From Isoetes taiwanensis (taxonomy: Eukaryota > Streptophyta > Lycopodiopsida > Isoetales > Isoetaceae): a DNA stretch of 64,000 bases. A model generated the notes under the pieces. That model was not told where the DNA came from, ran no database searches, and saw only the letters and a list, made by a program, of their open reading frames with translations. Both the position numbers and the translations under genes were made by a program. Below, one piece after another: positions 22,901 through 34,767 of the stretch. Position 1 is the stretch's first letter; every line of letters begins with the position of its first letter. The stretch is from contig JAJEKV010000053.1 of assembly GCA_021234155.1 (NCBI GenBank), forward strand, positions 7,083,424 to 7,147,423. The letters are read 5' to 3'.

Positions 22901-24925
22901 GGAAAATTCCAAATAAAAAAGCCTCCAGCTGCCATCTAAAGCAGTTATTACAGCCCGATAATGCCAGCTAGGCATATTCTTATCATGTCTTTAGAATCCA
23001 TTTCTTTCTAGCAAGGATGTATCATTAGAACGTGTTTTAAATTATGCAAGTTTTAAGTTGATTCACGCATTGACATTTTCTCTGTATGGTTTTGTGTTCT
23101 TGGATTTCCACCATTATTCTAAGCCTCATCTCAAGCCATTCCTAGCTAATAATAATAATCTAGCACATCTCTACAAATATGGTATTTTGAAAAGCTGAAT
23201 ACCTCAAATTGTGATTGTAATTTATTCATGCCGAGTGAGACCCTCAGGTCCATGGGCGAAACCACTGTACATTGAGAGCTTCATTGTTGATAAGCTAATA
23301 CAAAAATACGTGCATGTACTCACAAATCAAAAGATGGGGTGTGCTAGGAGTGTCTTCTTGACATTTCTATTTATTTTATACCACTATTTCACTATGTAGC
23401 TAGAGGTCATTTCTTTGGCATTTGTATTACATAACAAAACACACAATGATGCCCCTCACACCCCTACCCACACTCACATTCACAAAAATTGCCACATTCT
23501 TTATTCTAGCCAACAATCAAACACAAATTGAAGCAAAGCCCGGCAACGCCGGGCACCATAACTAGTGAGCATTGTTTCTTAATCGCAAATGCCGAGGTAA
23601 CAACCAAAGTATAAGAAATTTTGCCACGTGGCAATTACACCTCTCTTTCTTTTTGTATCAATCTCTTATTTCTGTAACAATTGGACTTGTGGATTTTAAA
23701 GTTGTTTATTGTATTGTTGTTTTGGAACCCTCGAAGGGCCAACATATCTTTAGAAAAAAGATGCTTGGCCAACTTTTAATTGTTACTTTCTTTCATAATT
23801 TGAACATTTATAAGGATGTCGTCAATAGTGATACATCTGCACATCTATAAATTTGCTTTGGATTTAGCATCGTTTGATAAGCAAAAATAAACAAATGATT
23901 CCAAGTTGTTTTTAAAACCATGATTCCAATCATTTAAAAAATGATTCCGATGTTCTTAAAACCATGTCCTTATTTGCGGAAACAATACATCATGTTATTT
24001 CTAAAACCACGTCGTTCATTGAAAAAATAACACCTGAAAACATTCTGGAAACATCTTTTCTTAGAAAACTACATGTGGTTTTTATGTAAAACTATCTTAA
24101 CGTATATAAGTATTATAGGATGATTCTTTTGGAATATTACTGATTGATGCTTTATTAAAAAATTGACACCTATGCGTTTTTTGTGCTCAACACTTCTATT
24201 CGAAGTTTTATGACACGTATCGGATTAAGATAAGGTTTAAGTCTTCTAGTTTGCGAGGCGTGGATATGGCATTACCGATAATCCAACAAGAAATGCTCCA
24301 GCCAGTTCTCAACAAGAGCAATCCATCCGATTAGGTCCACCAATCCATTTAGCATGCTACTACATACCTCTGCAGCATAGGACATTGGTCAACATGCCTC
24401 TGTAAGGACATTGGTCGACGGTTCTCTTATTATTGAAATGTGCAAAATTTGAGGAGGCTACGAATGCTTCCATAAATATGGACAGTGAGCAACCATGGTG
24501 GTATACTTATATCTATATACCATTGGTCGAATATGACTACATCCCTATTAGTAAAAAGTTTTGCAGTTGAACCAAGGACCATCAGTGAAATATAAAAGGA
24601 AAACAAGCGTGAAATGTGCAGGGTGCTAAGAATGTATTTGTGTTCATAAGTGAAGATGTCTATAGGTTTGTTTCTCATCAACTGCAATGGCCTATTTGAG
24701 GAGATCATGCTCAAAGCAAACCCATGTCCTCATGGGCACAAAAACATGAGGCAACAGCATAGGTGCAGGTCCTCTAGTTCTCAAATTCATACCCATATAA
24801 GTTCGACGCACAAATCCAAAGGAACGTTCTCACACAAATTCTTCCCTGTTAAGTCATGCATTTCAAGAACATCTTTCACACCATTCCAAAGGTATACAAA
24901 CCACCATTGCAAGAGTAACTCAGGG
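19989..24925. other. AT-rich non-coding DNA, possible single exons only
   Basis: No family is recognised in about 5 kb. One exon-like piece at about 20,782-20,842 (after TTCACAG, before GTAAGAAAA) reads IYVPHLPGTCAQVGEILWP. A local duplication of ATCTTATC-GGTGTTTTTTGT-GTTATC occurs at about 21,928 and 21,978. Otherwise it looks like intron or intergenic sequence. Confidence 0.45.
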
Positions 24926-24960
24926 AAGAGAAATGTTCGCGGCGGCCTTGGCCGCCGCGA
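24926..24960. repeat. GC-rich palindrome within a 26-nt motif repeated at 37.3 kb
   Basis: TCGCGGCGGCC-TT-GGCCGCCGCGA (24,937-24,960) is a perfect 11-bp palindrome with a 2-nt centre. The 26 nt from 24,926 to 24,951 recur exactly at 37,313-37,338, where the right arm of the palindrome is replaced by TTTATTAT. It stands out in an AT-rich region and lies 12 bp upstream of a TATA box. Confidence 0.85.
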
Positions 24961-24971
24961 TAAATTTCTTG

Positions 24972-24979
24972 TATAAATA
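24972..24979 (+). promoter_or_regulatory. TATA box upstream of the mini-ORF
   Basis: TATAAATA lies 32 bp before the ATG at 25,011 and just after the GC-rich palindrome. The spacing would give a very short leader. It is a sequence match only. Confidence 0.45.
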
Positions 24980-25010
24980 ACTTAGAAGTTTTTGCACATA
25001 TCCAGCAATC

Positions 25011-25157
25011 ATGGACTACGGCGCGATGGCCTATGTTGGGTTGCTAATCCTGTTTCTTTGGTGGATTGGCAGCCTTATGGACGGCCCTAAACCCGCGAAA
25101 GCCCCTAAGAGGCGAGATTGGTTCGGGTATAGCTCCCTGTTTCCTGTCAAATTGTGA
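25011..25157 (+). CDS. 48-residue single-pass membrane mini-protein, unknown
   Basis: The frame MDYGAMAYVGLLILFLWWIG, then a short basic-proline linker (PKPAKAPKRRD) and WFGYSSLFPVKL, ends at a TGA. Residues 7-23 form one strongly hydrophobic segment, followed by lysines and arginines, so a membrane anchor with a cytosolic basic tail is expected. The frame is much richer in G and C than its surroundings, and a TATA box and a GC palindrome precede it. I do not recognise the family; whether it is translated is unknown. Confidence 0.4.
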   Translation: MDYGAMAYVGLLILFLWWIGSLMDGPKPAKAPKRRDWFGYSSLFPVKL

Positions 25158-26990
25158 AATTTCCCCTTTGAACAGATTTGTTCAAGCAGACGTGGCTGCA
25201 TACCTCTAGCTTCATCTGGACACCTCTAGCTTTTGCAATTCAATGAGCTAAAAGCAAAGATGTAAGACGACATTAGTGTAACGACAGAATATCAAGGTAT
25301 GGTAGGTTTGGATATTGAATTAGAGGCAACTACAAAATTTGGAAACTGGTCTTGTAATCTGCAACAAAGGCAAATGCTCAATTTTTAATCAGATAAAGAA
25401 TTGGGTTATATTTACCTGCCTGCAGCCACGTGATGCAACATGGATACAGGCATCCCTAGCAGCATACCAGCAAGAAACGTCCTTGCAGTAGCAATCCAAA
25501 ACAGGTAACTGAGCTTCTAACTTAATAGTGCCTGTCTGAACCATCTTCATTCATGTACAGAAGAAATCCCACATCATTGTTTCTGGCTTGTACCAGCTCC
25601 GCTTGTAACAAATCCAGGCTGCTTAATAGAACCATATAGACACAAGCACAAAACTTCAGATGCTATCACCACAAAACTTCAGATGCTGCCACCACGAAAT
25701 TGTAGATGCTGCCGCTAATCAGAATCGGCTCTGCCTCAGTGCAAGTGAATTTGACATACAACCATAGTTTACCACAGTATCCGAAAACCAGACATGTTAT
25801 ATTTGCATGAAAGAAATCTGTTGTGACCAAAATTCTTCAGAAAAGGAACTGTTATCTACTTGAAAAAAGCAGGAGAAGAAATTAGGGCTTGTCAAGACCT
25901 GTAAATTCCTGGAAGAATCGAAATTATTGTCCGCGTAGTACTCCAATCGGGAACAGAGTTAACAGCTTCTTGAATAGTGGTATAATCTCCAGTACCATCC
26001 TTTCCAACAACGATAAATCTTATTCCCGGAATAAGATTGCAGTCTGTTGGCAATCCGAAATATTTCAGCTAATGCTGATTGATCGGATTTGGGCCAGAGA
26101 ACTAATTTTTGAGGAAATAGGAACCCTAAAATGAGCTGCTAAAAAAATCTTCTCTTTGCAGTTCAGGAATCCCTCGGTTAAGGGCATCTGCCAAAGCATG
26201 ATCCAACTTCATCAGCAAAAAAGATGAGTATTACCTGGTCTGCACAAAAGGTTGCAAACAACAAATCCATTCCGGCAGCTTTTCTGTGACGGCAAATGTA
26301 TGCAAATCCATTCCGGCAGTTTTTCCTGTGATGGCAAATGTATGTTTCAACGGGTTAATCAGAGAAGCCGATTGATTTTCGAAATGCTTCTGGAATCAAC
26401 AATCGAGATCCCTTACAACAGAAACCATAAGCCAGAGAACTAATGTTAGAGGAAATAGGAACCCTAAAATGAGTTGCTCGAGCTTTGCATGTCGAGCAAA
26501 ATAAAATGTAATAGGAAAAAATAGAACATAATAGAAAAATATATCGTATATGGGTCTAGACTATTGAAAATAGGCATCAAAATTAATTCAAGCGTATGGA
26601 AATATAATGCGCACTCTAGATGTACTAATTAGTATGCCTCGTGCAATACGCCCATGAAATCATATGAAAACCATGCCAAACAGCGTATAAAATCACAAAG
26701 AAAACCCCTGTTATAATGCTAGATATTTAACAAAAACAGTCAGAAGCAAGAAACTAAGACAGAGTTTCACACAAAGGTCCCCTCAGACAGTCAAAATTAC
26801 TCTAGAAGTATCTTCAATCATCCCCTCCAAGCAGTGCCAAGCAGCGCCCTCAAGCAGACCGCAGGAGAAGACAAAATGCAAGCGCCATTGCCGGAGGCGC
26901 AGGAAAAAGGAAACACAAAATGTCTCTTTGTGTCTTTTATAGTGTGACATAGTTACTAACGTGGCAGAAAGCCAGCTAATCAATCTTTAC
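25158..26990. other. Non-coding DNA with short direct duplications
   Basis: No gene is recognised. Two copies of a unit beginning CAAATCCATTCCGGCAG stand in tandem at 26,262 and 26,304, and a segment of about 48 nt (GCCAGAGAACTAAT ... CCCTAAAATGAG) at 26,091 recurs at 26,431. Confidence 0.55.
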
Positions 26991-27095
26991 GTAAGGGCAA
27001 AGGCCCCTTGGGCCACTTTCTGGCCTGTGAAGGTGGCCTCCGCGGAGGCCACCTTGACAGGCCAGAAAGTGGCCCAAGGGACCTTTCCCTTATAC
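26991..27095. repeat. Near-perfect 105-bp foldback hairpin
   Basis: The arms of about 52 nt (TAAGGGCAAAGGCCCCTTGG ... and its complement ending CCTTTCCCTTA) pair with only about three differences, and the centre CTCCGCGGAG leaves no loop. It is GC-rich in an AT-rich region. A miniature foldback transposon is the simplest reading; a transcript through it would fold into a long double-stranded RNA. Confidence 0.85.
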
Positions 27096-27386
27096 TTAAA
27101 AACTGGTAAACCAAATCAATCTTCTTTTCCACTAATATCAATGGCCTGGTATGATCTTGCAGACAAGTAGTCTTATTTCTCTTACTTAGTTTGTTTTTCG
27201 TTTAAACAGCTACCTACAATGGACCCCTAGTCAGGTTGTAAGCACTTGCAAATTCAGGTGTGGGGCTTCTTTACGTACCAATGCTCTTCATTCTATCCAT
27301 GATTTTGACTCAATTTTGGAAGATGATGTATTTTAGCATTTCTTAGCTTATATATATTTACGTCAACGTATCCATCCAATTTTGAT

Positions 27387-28815
27387 TTGTTTCAAGGAAT
27401 AACTTCTTCTAACGGCGACCTTGGTTTTGTCACAATAGGTATTTCAATTGTCGGACTTAACATGAATCATGTGCACAGAAGAGCCACATTGCTCATGTCG
27501 ATAGCCGCTTCTGAATCAAAGACCCCATCTAGTCTCTCATCAATCAGATCTAGAAGGTTGCAAGGTTGCGCATAAGCCAACTCTTGTGCTTGCCAAACGG
27601 ACAATTTAGTTGAGTCATCGACATTGCGACTTTTTGCAGTTGGCCATGTAGGATGTTTGCCACTAAGTAGCCATAACAACACTACTCCAAAGCTGTACAC
27701 GTCCACTTTCTCTGACAACTCATTCCAGTAAATCTATTCTGCAGCAAAAAATATATAGATGAGAATTTTTATTCCAGTAGACCACTAAATAAGAACTTCT
27801 CAATTTTGGGGGCAAAGCTACTTAGGGTGAGATTCCATTACGGTGAACATTCTTTAATGACGTGGCATTAAAGTTCCTTAATTTAAGTAGCAATTTCTAC
27901 GGGGTGATTCCACATATGAAACATAAAAAATCCACGTAGGACACATTAAAGGATCAAGAAAGAAAAATAGAACAAAAAAACAAAATAGAGATCCACGTGG
28001 CAATATTTGAGCAAGGGACCCATATATTATTTTTAGGGCCAGCCAATATTGGCTGTCCTTTAAAAAAAACTCATGGCAACGCCACATAAGTATTTTTAAT
28101 TAACTTCCACTCAAGTGGAATAAATCACAACAACGACTTTTTGACATGGCATAATTATATTGGGCAATTAATTAAAATTAAACATTTTAAAGTCCTAGTC
28201 GAATCTCACCCTTAGAAGAACCATAAATATTGCTACTTAGAAGAACCATAAATATTACCTGGTGCCATGTGGCCCGAAGTTCCCAACTCTAAGAACCATA
28301 AGCATTACCTGGTGCCATGTGGTCCCAACTCTTAGTGCCATGTGGCCAAAAGTCCCAACTATGTCTCCAGCAGTTTGAGAAATTCATTCCTCTAAAAATG
28401 TAGCCAACCCAAAATCTGCTACACATGCATTCATGTCGTTGTCTAGCCAAAAATTTGCAGACTTCATATCACACTGTAGCCATGATACTTTGATTCTTCA
28501 TGCAAGTATTGCAGCCCACATGCAGTTCCGATAGCTACTTTTCTCCTAGTTGCCCAATTCAGGCCAGAGCCATGGAAAAGAGCCTTTTCTAGACTCCCAT
28601 TCTCCATGTAATCACAAACTAGAATATGAGCTTTAGACTCTCAACATTAAACCTTTAATACCCAGCAGATTTCTGTGTTGAAGCATGCAAAGGATGCAAT
28701 TTCATCCTTGACGTTTTGGCCATTCTTCCTGCTTATTTGGAGTGCCATCAGGAAGAATGCTTCTATACTGCTCCGTAAACTGCCATATCCAACAACATAA
28801 AGAGTACCAATCTCC
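27387..28815 (-). pseudogene. Truncated tandem copy of the malectin/LRR receptor kinase
   Basis: This is a 5'-truncated, mutated duplicate of the kinase gene at 29.3-32.1 kb, in the same orientation. Homology starts inside the kinase glycine loop (VGYGSLRSSIEA against GKGGFGAVYKG in the intact gene), continues through the catalytic region in broken frames (28,640-28,370), an intron, and the second exon (27,718-27,387, SEKVDVYSFGVVLL). The second exon lacks about 36 nt that encode ESANARPRMRD in the intact gene. The intron holds a MITE (27,825-28,211) and a small tandem duplication (28,205-28,350). No LRR or malectin part remains. Confidence 0.8.
27825..28211. mobile_element. Tourist-like MITE (PIF/Harbinger type)
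   Basis: The terminal inverted repeats GGGTGAGATTC (27,825-27,835) and GAATCTCACCC (28,201-28,211) are exact, and both ends are flanked by TTA (27,822-27,824 and 28,212-28,214). A 3-bp TTA target duplication with short GGG-starting inverted repeats and a length of 387 bp fit non-autonomous PIF/Harbinger elements. It carries no coding capacity and sits in the intron of the receptor-kinase pseudogene. Confidence 0.8.
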
Positions 28816-29267
28816 AACAAATTCACTAGTGACAACAATGTTCTCCTTTTATTCATCATATCTATCTGTGAAAACAGAGGTTTTGGATCCTCATTAGTCA
28901 TTATTGCTAACCATCAGACTGGCATGGCAATTGTGTCAAATTCTGTACTTAACTGCCATAACTTTTAATCTTCTCCCATGCCTTTAATGAACCTCTTAGA
29001 AAAGAGGATGCTCCAGGATAAGGCGTCAAACTAAAAAGCAGAGCCCATGGAATTTCTGCTGCATAGAAGCCTTGCCACATGGAATGCAATGCATCAGTGG
29101 TTGATGTACTAATTGCATACCAGGAGAGTTAATTCTTCCACTCAGCAATTGCCAGATTTTGATTCAGGAGATTTTATTTTTAGCATTTGTTGGCTTATAT
29201 ATATTTACATCAATAAATCCATTTTGAGATGTTCTTTTCAGTTTTGAGGGATCGTTTTCCTGATTTA

Positions 29268-32085
29268 CTAACTTCTTCTAGCAGTGGCCTTTGGATTTGT
29301 CACAGTAGGTATTTCAATTGTCTGACTCAACATGAGCCAAACATCTCGCATTCTTGGACGAGCATTCGCAGACTCTTGTGTGCACAGAAGAGCCACATTG
29401 CTCATGTCGATAGCCTCTTCTGGATCGAAGAGCCCGTCTAGTCTCTCATCAATCAGATCTAGAAGCTTGCAAGGTTGCGCATAAGCCAACTCTTGTGCTT
29501 GCCGAACAAACGATTTAGTTGAGTCATTGACATTGTGACTTTTTGCAGTTGGCCATGTAGGATGTTTGCCACTAAGTAGCCCTAACAACACTACTCCAAA
29601 GCTGTACACGTCCACTTTCTCTGACAACTCATTCCAGTAAATATATTCTGCAGCAAAAAATATATAGATGAGAGCTTATTCCAGTAAACCACTATATAAG
29701 AACTTCTCAACTTTGGGGCCAAAGCTAGACTTAAGAATTTGAAATATTACCTGGTGCCATGTAACCAAAAGTCCCAACTCTGTTTTCAACAGTTTGAGAA
29801 ATTCGTTCCTTTAAAAATGTAGCCAACCCAAAATCTGCTACACATGCGTTCATGTCCTTGTCTAGCAAAATATTTGCAGGCTTCACATCACAATGTATCA
29901 CATGATACTTTGATTCCTCATGCAAGTATTGCAGCCCACACGCAGTTCCAATAGCTACTTTTCTCCTGGTTGCCCAATTCAGGCCAGGGCCATGGAAGAG
30001 AGCCTTTTCTAGACTTCCATTCTCCATATAATCACAAACTAAAAGATAAGCTTTAGACTCTAAACAATAACCTTTGATACCCAGCAGATTTCTGTGTTGA
30101 AGCATGCTAAGGATTGCAATTTCATTCTTGAAATTCTGGCCATTCTTCCTGCTTATTTGAGAGAGTTGTTTGACTGCTACAACAGTGCCATCAGGAAGAA
30201 TGCCTTTGTATACTGCTCCAAACCCTCCCTTTCCAAGCATCATTTCCTGGTCAAAACCATTTGTAGCTTTCCACATCTCTTGATAAGTAAATATCGTTGG
30301 TCCAATACCTGATATCTTGTCCACAGTTTTTTGATCATCCGTTAGAAGTTCCATACCAGACTCTGTTGCAAGCTTCACATGAAAGTTATCCGATGATCTA
30401 TGACAGACTACAAGCATGTAAACTGCCATAGCCAACGACATAAAGAGTATTAGAGAGAAACCTATTTTCATTCCATTAAGAGAAATTGTTCCTTCAGATA
30501 TTTGGAGGGGGCTCACAGAAATAGCAGATATGATTGGACCAGAGCCCTGAGGGTACCAGAAGTTATAATGCTTCCCTTCCAATTCAATGGACAATGTTCC
30601 ATTTGTTACTGAAGCATTTACCATAAATTGGAAAGGAGAAGTGCCCACTTGAGCCCTTAAATCCAAATCTTTGAGCACCAATTTGCCTTGAACAATCACA
30701 TCAAAAACTCTCTGGCCTACACGTACTGGCAACATCTCTGTAAAATACAGAGTAATATTATAGTCTCCATTCGTCAATTTGGTACCATGATAAGCAAGGT
30801 AACTGGGAGACCACCTGGCACTTCCATACATCCCATTTTGAAAATCTGCAGTTATGAGACCTCTTTCTGAGATGGACTTGTCTTTAAAACCAGACAACTC
30901 TAATAACCAGGATGAGTCCCCAATCTGATGCAGCCCCATTGATATTTCTGCTCTATCTTCTTTGAAAGTCATGCCATTCACTATAATTTCCTCTCCCCCT
31001 GCATTAATACCAAAACCACCTTCTGAGCCTATTATGGATGGAAAACAGGGGTCTTGTCTACCAAAAGATGCATTACAGTTTAGATCTAGAAAACCATTTT
31101 GATCCTCAAAATAGTTGAAAGAGAAATCCTTTTCTTTAATAGAAGCCAAGTGTCTGGTGGAGCCTGTTAACGAGTTATGAGACAGGTCTAGTCTAAGAAG
31201 GGTTGGCAAGTTTCCAAAGGCCAAAGGAAGTGAGCCTTCAAGATGGTTATGCCCTAAAAGCAGGCTTTGTAGAGAAGACACTGCAAGAACCTCTGGAATA
31301 GTTCCATTAAACTGGTTAAAGCCCAAATCGCATTCATAAAGATAGGCAAGGGAAACATTTGGAATTTGGCCATTGAAACTATTTCCGTTAAGCCACAGAC
31401 GCCGCAATGGCATGCCTTCTATAAACGAAATATTTCCTGTGAATAAATTGTAAGACAGCGTAAGGTCGGACATGCTTCTTAGCTTTGCAAAGGATTGAGG
31501 CACTTCACCGCTGAGTTTGTTAGCATGAAGCCACAGTTTAGTCAGATGTTTTAATCTTCCAAGCTCCGCTGGAATGGTTCCTGTTAGAGAATTTGTAGCT
31601 AAAAGAAGGTCTCGCAAGCGGGTCAAATTTGCGATGGAAGATGGAATTGAACCAGAAAAATTGTTATTATCCAAATGCAAACTCAATAAGCTGCTCATGC
31701 TCCCAATCTCAGCAGGAATGCTTCCATAAAGCAGGTTAGTGCCAAGGCCTAAATTTTGGAGGGATTTGAGCTGGCCAATACAGGCAGGTATATTACCCAT
31801 CAAATTGTTCTTGTAAAGCTGGAGATTGGTAAGGGCTGAGAGATTGCAAATTGAAGAAGGGATGAATCCTTCATACCCTCTGCCAGACAACCTAATTTCA
31901 GCAATGTTGCTACGATTGGAGTTGCAAGATATACCATCCCAGTTACATGGGTCAGGTTGAGTGCTTAAATCCCAGTTGGAAATCCCAAGGGCCCTTGCAA
32001 AATCTTGCAGGGCATTCAACTCTGGTGTAGTAAGAGATTGTGCTGTCAAACCCATGCTCCATAACCATATCAACAATACAAACAT
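29268..32085 (-). CDS. LRR receptor-like kinase with malectin domain, two exons in window
   Basis: Exon 1 is 32,085-29,751 and exon 2 is 29,647-29,268. The donor CCAG|GTAATA and acceptor CTGCAG|AATATA restore the kinase motif MAPEYIYW in phase. The protein of about 904 residues has a signal peptide (MFVLLIWLWSMGLTAQS), an N-terminal LRR cap (DPCNWDGISC), about ten LRRs to residue 330, a malectin-like domain (about 350-515, GGEEIIVNGMTF), one membrane helix (about 548-570) and a Ser/Thr kinase with GKGGFGAVYKG, VAVKQL, HCDVKPANILL and DFGLA. The HRD motif reads HCD, so it is a non-RD kinase. It would act at the plasma membrane in perception of cell-wall or immune signals, as in plant subfamily LRR-VIII. 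An in-frame TGA just upstream supports the start. The frame is intact. Confidence 0.88.
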
Positions 32086-33139
32086 GCCTGCTATGCATCC
32101 TATTCACACTTCCAAGCCTTATGAACGGAACATTCAACACACTTTTGACCAAATACATTTCAAAAAGCAAGTTGGGCACCAGATTTACTTGGCTCGCACA
32201 GTCAACTTCAATAGCACAAATCCGTCCTTCGAATCCTCTTTTTCTTCCAGGATTCCAACCTCCTAGACATTCCAGATTGCTAAACCGAAAATGCACATGA
32301 ACTTTCCTTAACCTTAGGTGGATCCGACAAAAGCTTTTGAACTTTTGTAATTTCAAATTGTCAATGTTTCAACCCAAACGTCAGCATCACAGCATTTTCT
32401 TTAGGTCGGTGGCAACAAAATGCCAGTGTTACTTGTTGTCGGTTTTTCCCTCAATGGTTTGAACGTTCTTTGTGTCTTGTCTAACATATATAACTCTCCT
32501 ACAAATATTCCTTTAGGATATTCTGTTAAGATGCTTTTTTCTGAAGACGCCACGTACAAAAAAATAAAATAAAAAAAAAGAGGGAAAAAAAGGGGCAGGA
32601 AGGCCCTGTTCTCGCCGGACTTGAGGAAGAGCCCACAGCTCCTCCTTAGAGTATGTCGGCAATGCTCTGATGGAGGCCGTGGATAGTAGGCAGTAGCCAA
32701 GTTATGCTTCGCAAATTCCGCTTTTTGATTGCCATGGGTCAGCCATAGGTCGCCGCCATAGCTTCTGGCCAGGGATTTGCCAATATGTTCTTTTTGGTTG
32801 CAAGGGCAGAGAAGGTCGGCAGAATGGATTTTTATATTCTTAGGGTATCGAAGCAGGGCTATGGCCGGATTTTTGGGCGCAGACTTGGCTTCCTTTAAGT
32901 CCTCCAACAGCGTCATGGCTTGCTACAGATAGCATAATAGTGGGCCATGAGCAGTAATAACAGTATTTAGGTTTCAATCATCATTTTTTTATTATGAGAT
33001 CTCGGCTATGGCAGTGGATCTTCCGAAGAAACCTGGGGGTTTTACTCACACTTGATGATCGTTTTCAGTTCATGAACTATGATAAGCATATTCTTTTACT
33101 GCTCTTTGATCCATTCCTGAACAGGGGAGCTGCATACAA
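32086..33139. other. 5' flank of the receptor kinase, no clear gene
   Basis: A minus-strand open frame of 171 codons (32,916-32,401) is present but has low complexity around a T-rich tract (32,560-32,600) and no recognisable domain, so I do not call it a gene. Confidence 0.45.
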
Positions 33140-33350
33140 CAGAGGATTTAGAGCATGCATTTGGATTTGCAGACCTTATTGACACAATGCTATTTCAGCC
33201 AGGTGCCATGTCTGGACACCATTTTTAGGAGCATGTAAGATCCATACTGACATACAGCTTGCAGAAGAGTCAATAGCGGAAATCTTGCGGTTGGACCCAT
33301 TGAATGCTGGTGCATAAATTTCTTATCAAATATGTATGCAGAAGGTATGA
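33140..33350 (+). pseudogene. PPR protein E-domain fragment
   Basis: In shifting frames the sequence reads FADLIDTMLFQPGAMSG, then LGACKIHTDIQLAEESIAEI and LRLDPLNAGA. This is the E-domain pattern (LGAC-H-...-LDP-N-GAY) at the end of PLS-type PPR proteins, which bind organelle RNA. A frameshift and the missing repeats show a pseudogene fragment. Confidence 0.6.
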
Positions 33351-34307
33351 ACTCAGAAATTAAAATTTAATACCGGATTGTAGAACTCTGTTTTAAGCTC
33401 AGTTATGTGCTAGTTATTGTGAATCACATATTTTGATAAACATTTATTGATTTCAGAAAGCATATTATCATCTTCTGGCATGTTGGAAGATCACTAGGTT
33501 GGAGACTTCTGTTGTTCTTCATTGAGTGTCTCCATTGCTATCAAGCTTTTGTATATATTATCATGGCAATCGTAAAGCAAAAGAAGACGTTTATTATGTA
33601 AACAACAAGAAGCAATACGGCAACAAATGGGTTATTGTTGCATTACTGCCAAGTGAAAGGTCGATAATTAAGAGGAAACTTTCTTTTGTCTCTCTTTTGT
33701 TATTTTTTTTTGTAAAGTCTGACATGTATGTTCTTTATTGAGATCTCATTATGGACAATTTCAATACATGTATGTTCTTTATTGAGATCTCATTATGGAC
33801 AATTTCAATACCATAGGACAAGGAGGTGATGAATAGAGTGCGAAGATGTACTTTTGTCTGGTAAAAAAAATAACTAAGATAACTGTTCGTCCTAAGCCCG
33901 ATCCATGGGAAAGGATAAGTTTGTTGCGTTGCCATTGTTGTGATGGGACAAGGTTCTTAAAGATTTGATAAATTTGTTTTTTGATGTGAGTTCTTCACTT
34001 AACTGCGTAACTCTTAAACTGAGTATGCAAATATTAAAGCACTCCAAGTTATCACGTTAGTTCAGTGGCTGGCTAAGGGCTCTATGGTAGAACTTTGAAC
34101 CATTTGGTGATTATTTGCTTAGATCAAGTTTCCGCAGAACGTTGTGCCACTATTCCTGATGTGTATTGCTTCACATTAAGGACAAATGGCATTGACTTTT
34201 CAAGGGATAAATTCTTCATGTTTGAGGATTATCTTAAGATGATGTCCTAACCATTAGTCAATCTTGAACCTTAATTTAAGTTAAACCAAGTTTAGACTAT
34301 GTTATGG
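33351..34307. other. Non-coding DNA
   Basis: AT-rich sequence with no recognised gene. It contains the perfect tandem duplication at 33,723-33,810. Confidence 0.5.
33723..33810. repeat. Perfect 44-bp tandem duplication
   Basis: The unit CATGTATGTTCTTTATTGAG... (44 nt) starts at 33,723 and again at 33,767 without a difference, which indicates a very recent duplication or an assembly artefact. Confidence 0.9.
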
Positions 34308-34767
34308 TGATCCAGTATTTTTTTTTTTTTTTTTTTTTTTTGAAGGACAACAAGCTTTATTCACCAACTAAAAATCAGAGCAACATAAAATGCAAAGACA
34401 GGATTATAACCCCAGTGGACAAACCGATCCAGCTGAGCACAACCACCTGCCTATGCAAAAGAATGAATCTGAAGGTAAGTATGCCAGATCAGTACTTTCT
34501 TCTCTTGATCAAGAGAAGAACAATTGTAAGCCATAACAATTTTATTTTGCGCCCACTGAAGAACAATCTCATCTGCAGTATCTACGCCCTTAGAGATAAA
34601 CAACCTCCTTCTCTTCCAGATTGACCATAAAAGCCAGCCACATGCGAGATGAAAAGCTCGTTTCCGTAGTTTGGGCCAAGCATCAGGATAGATAGCAAGC
34701 AAAATTTGCTGGCTAGATTGAGACGTGCCAAAAAGGGTCAACAACCAAGACCATGCTGATCCAGTAT
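34308..34767 (-). mobile_element. 5'-truncated LINE (L1 type) with target duplications
   Basis: The insertion is bounded by an 11-bp duplication TGATCCAGTAT (34,308-34,318 and 34,757-34,767). On the plus strand it starts with about 23 T, the complement of a poly(A) tail. The minus strand encodes the end of a plant L1 ORF2: LACGWLLWSIWKRRRLFISK and VLQWAQNKIVMAYNCSSLDQ. Only about 440 bp of the 3' end were inserted. Both the duplication and the tail are intact, so it is fairly young. Confidence 0.9.

Noticed and set aside
32401-32916. 171-codon minus-strand ORF upstream of the receptor kinase
   Set aside because: It crosses an A/T homopolymer-rich tract, has no known domain and no supporting promoter or splice structure.
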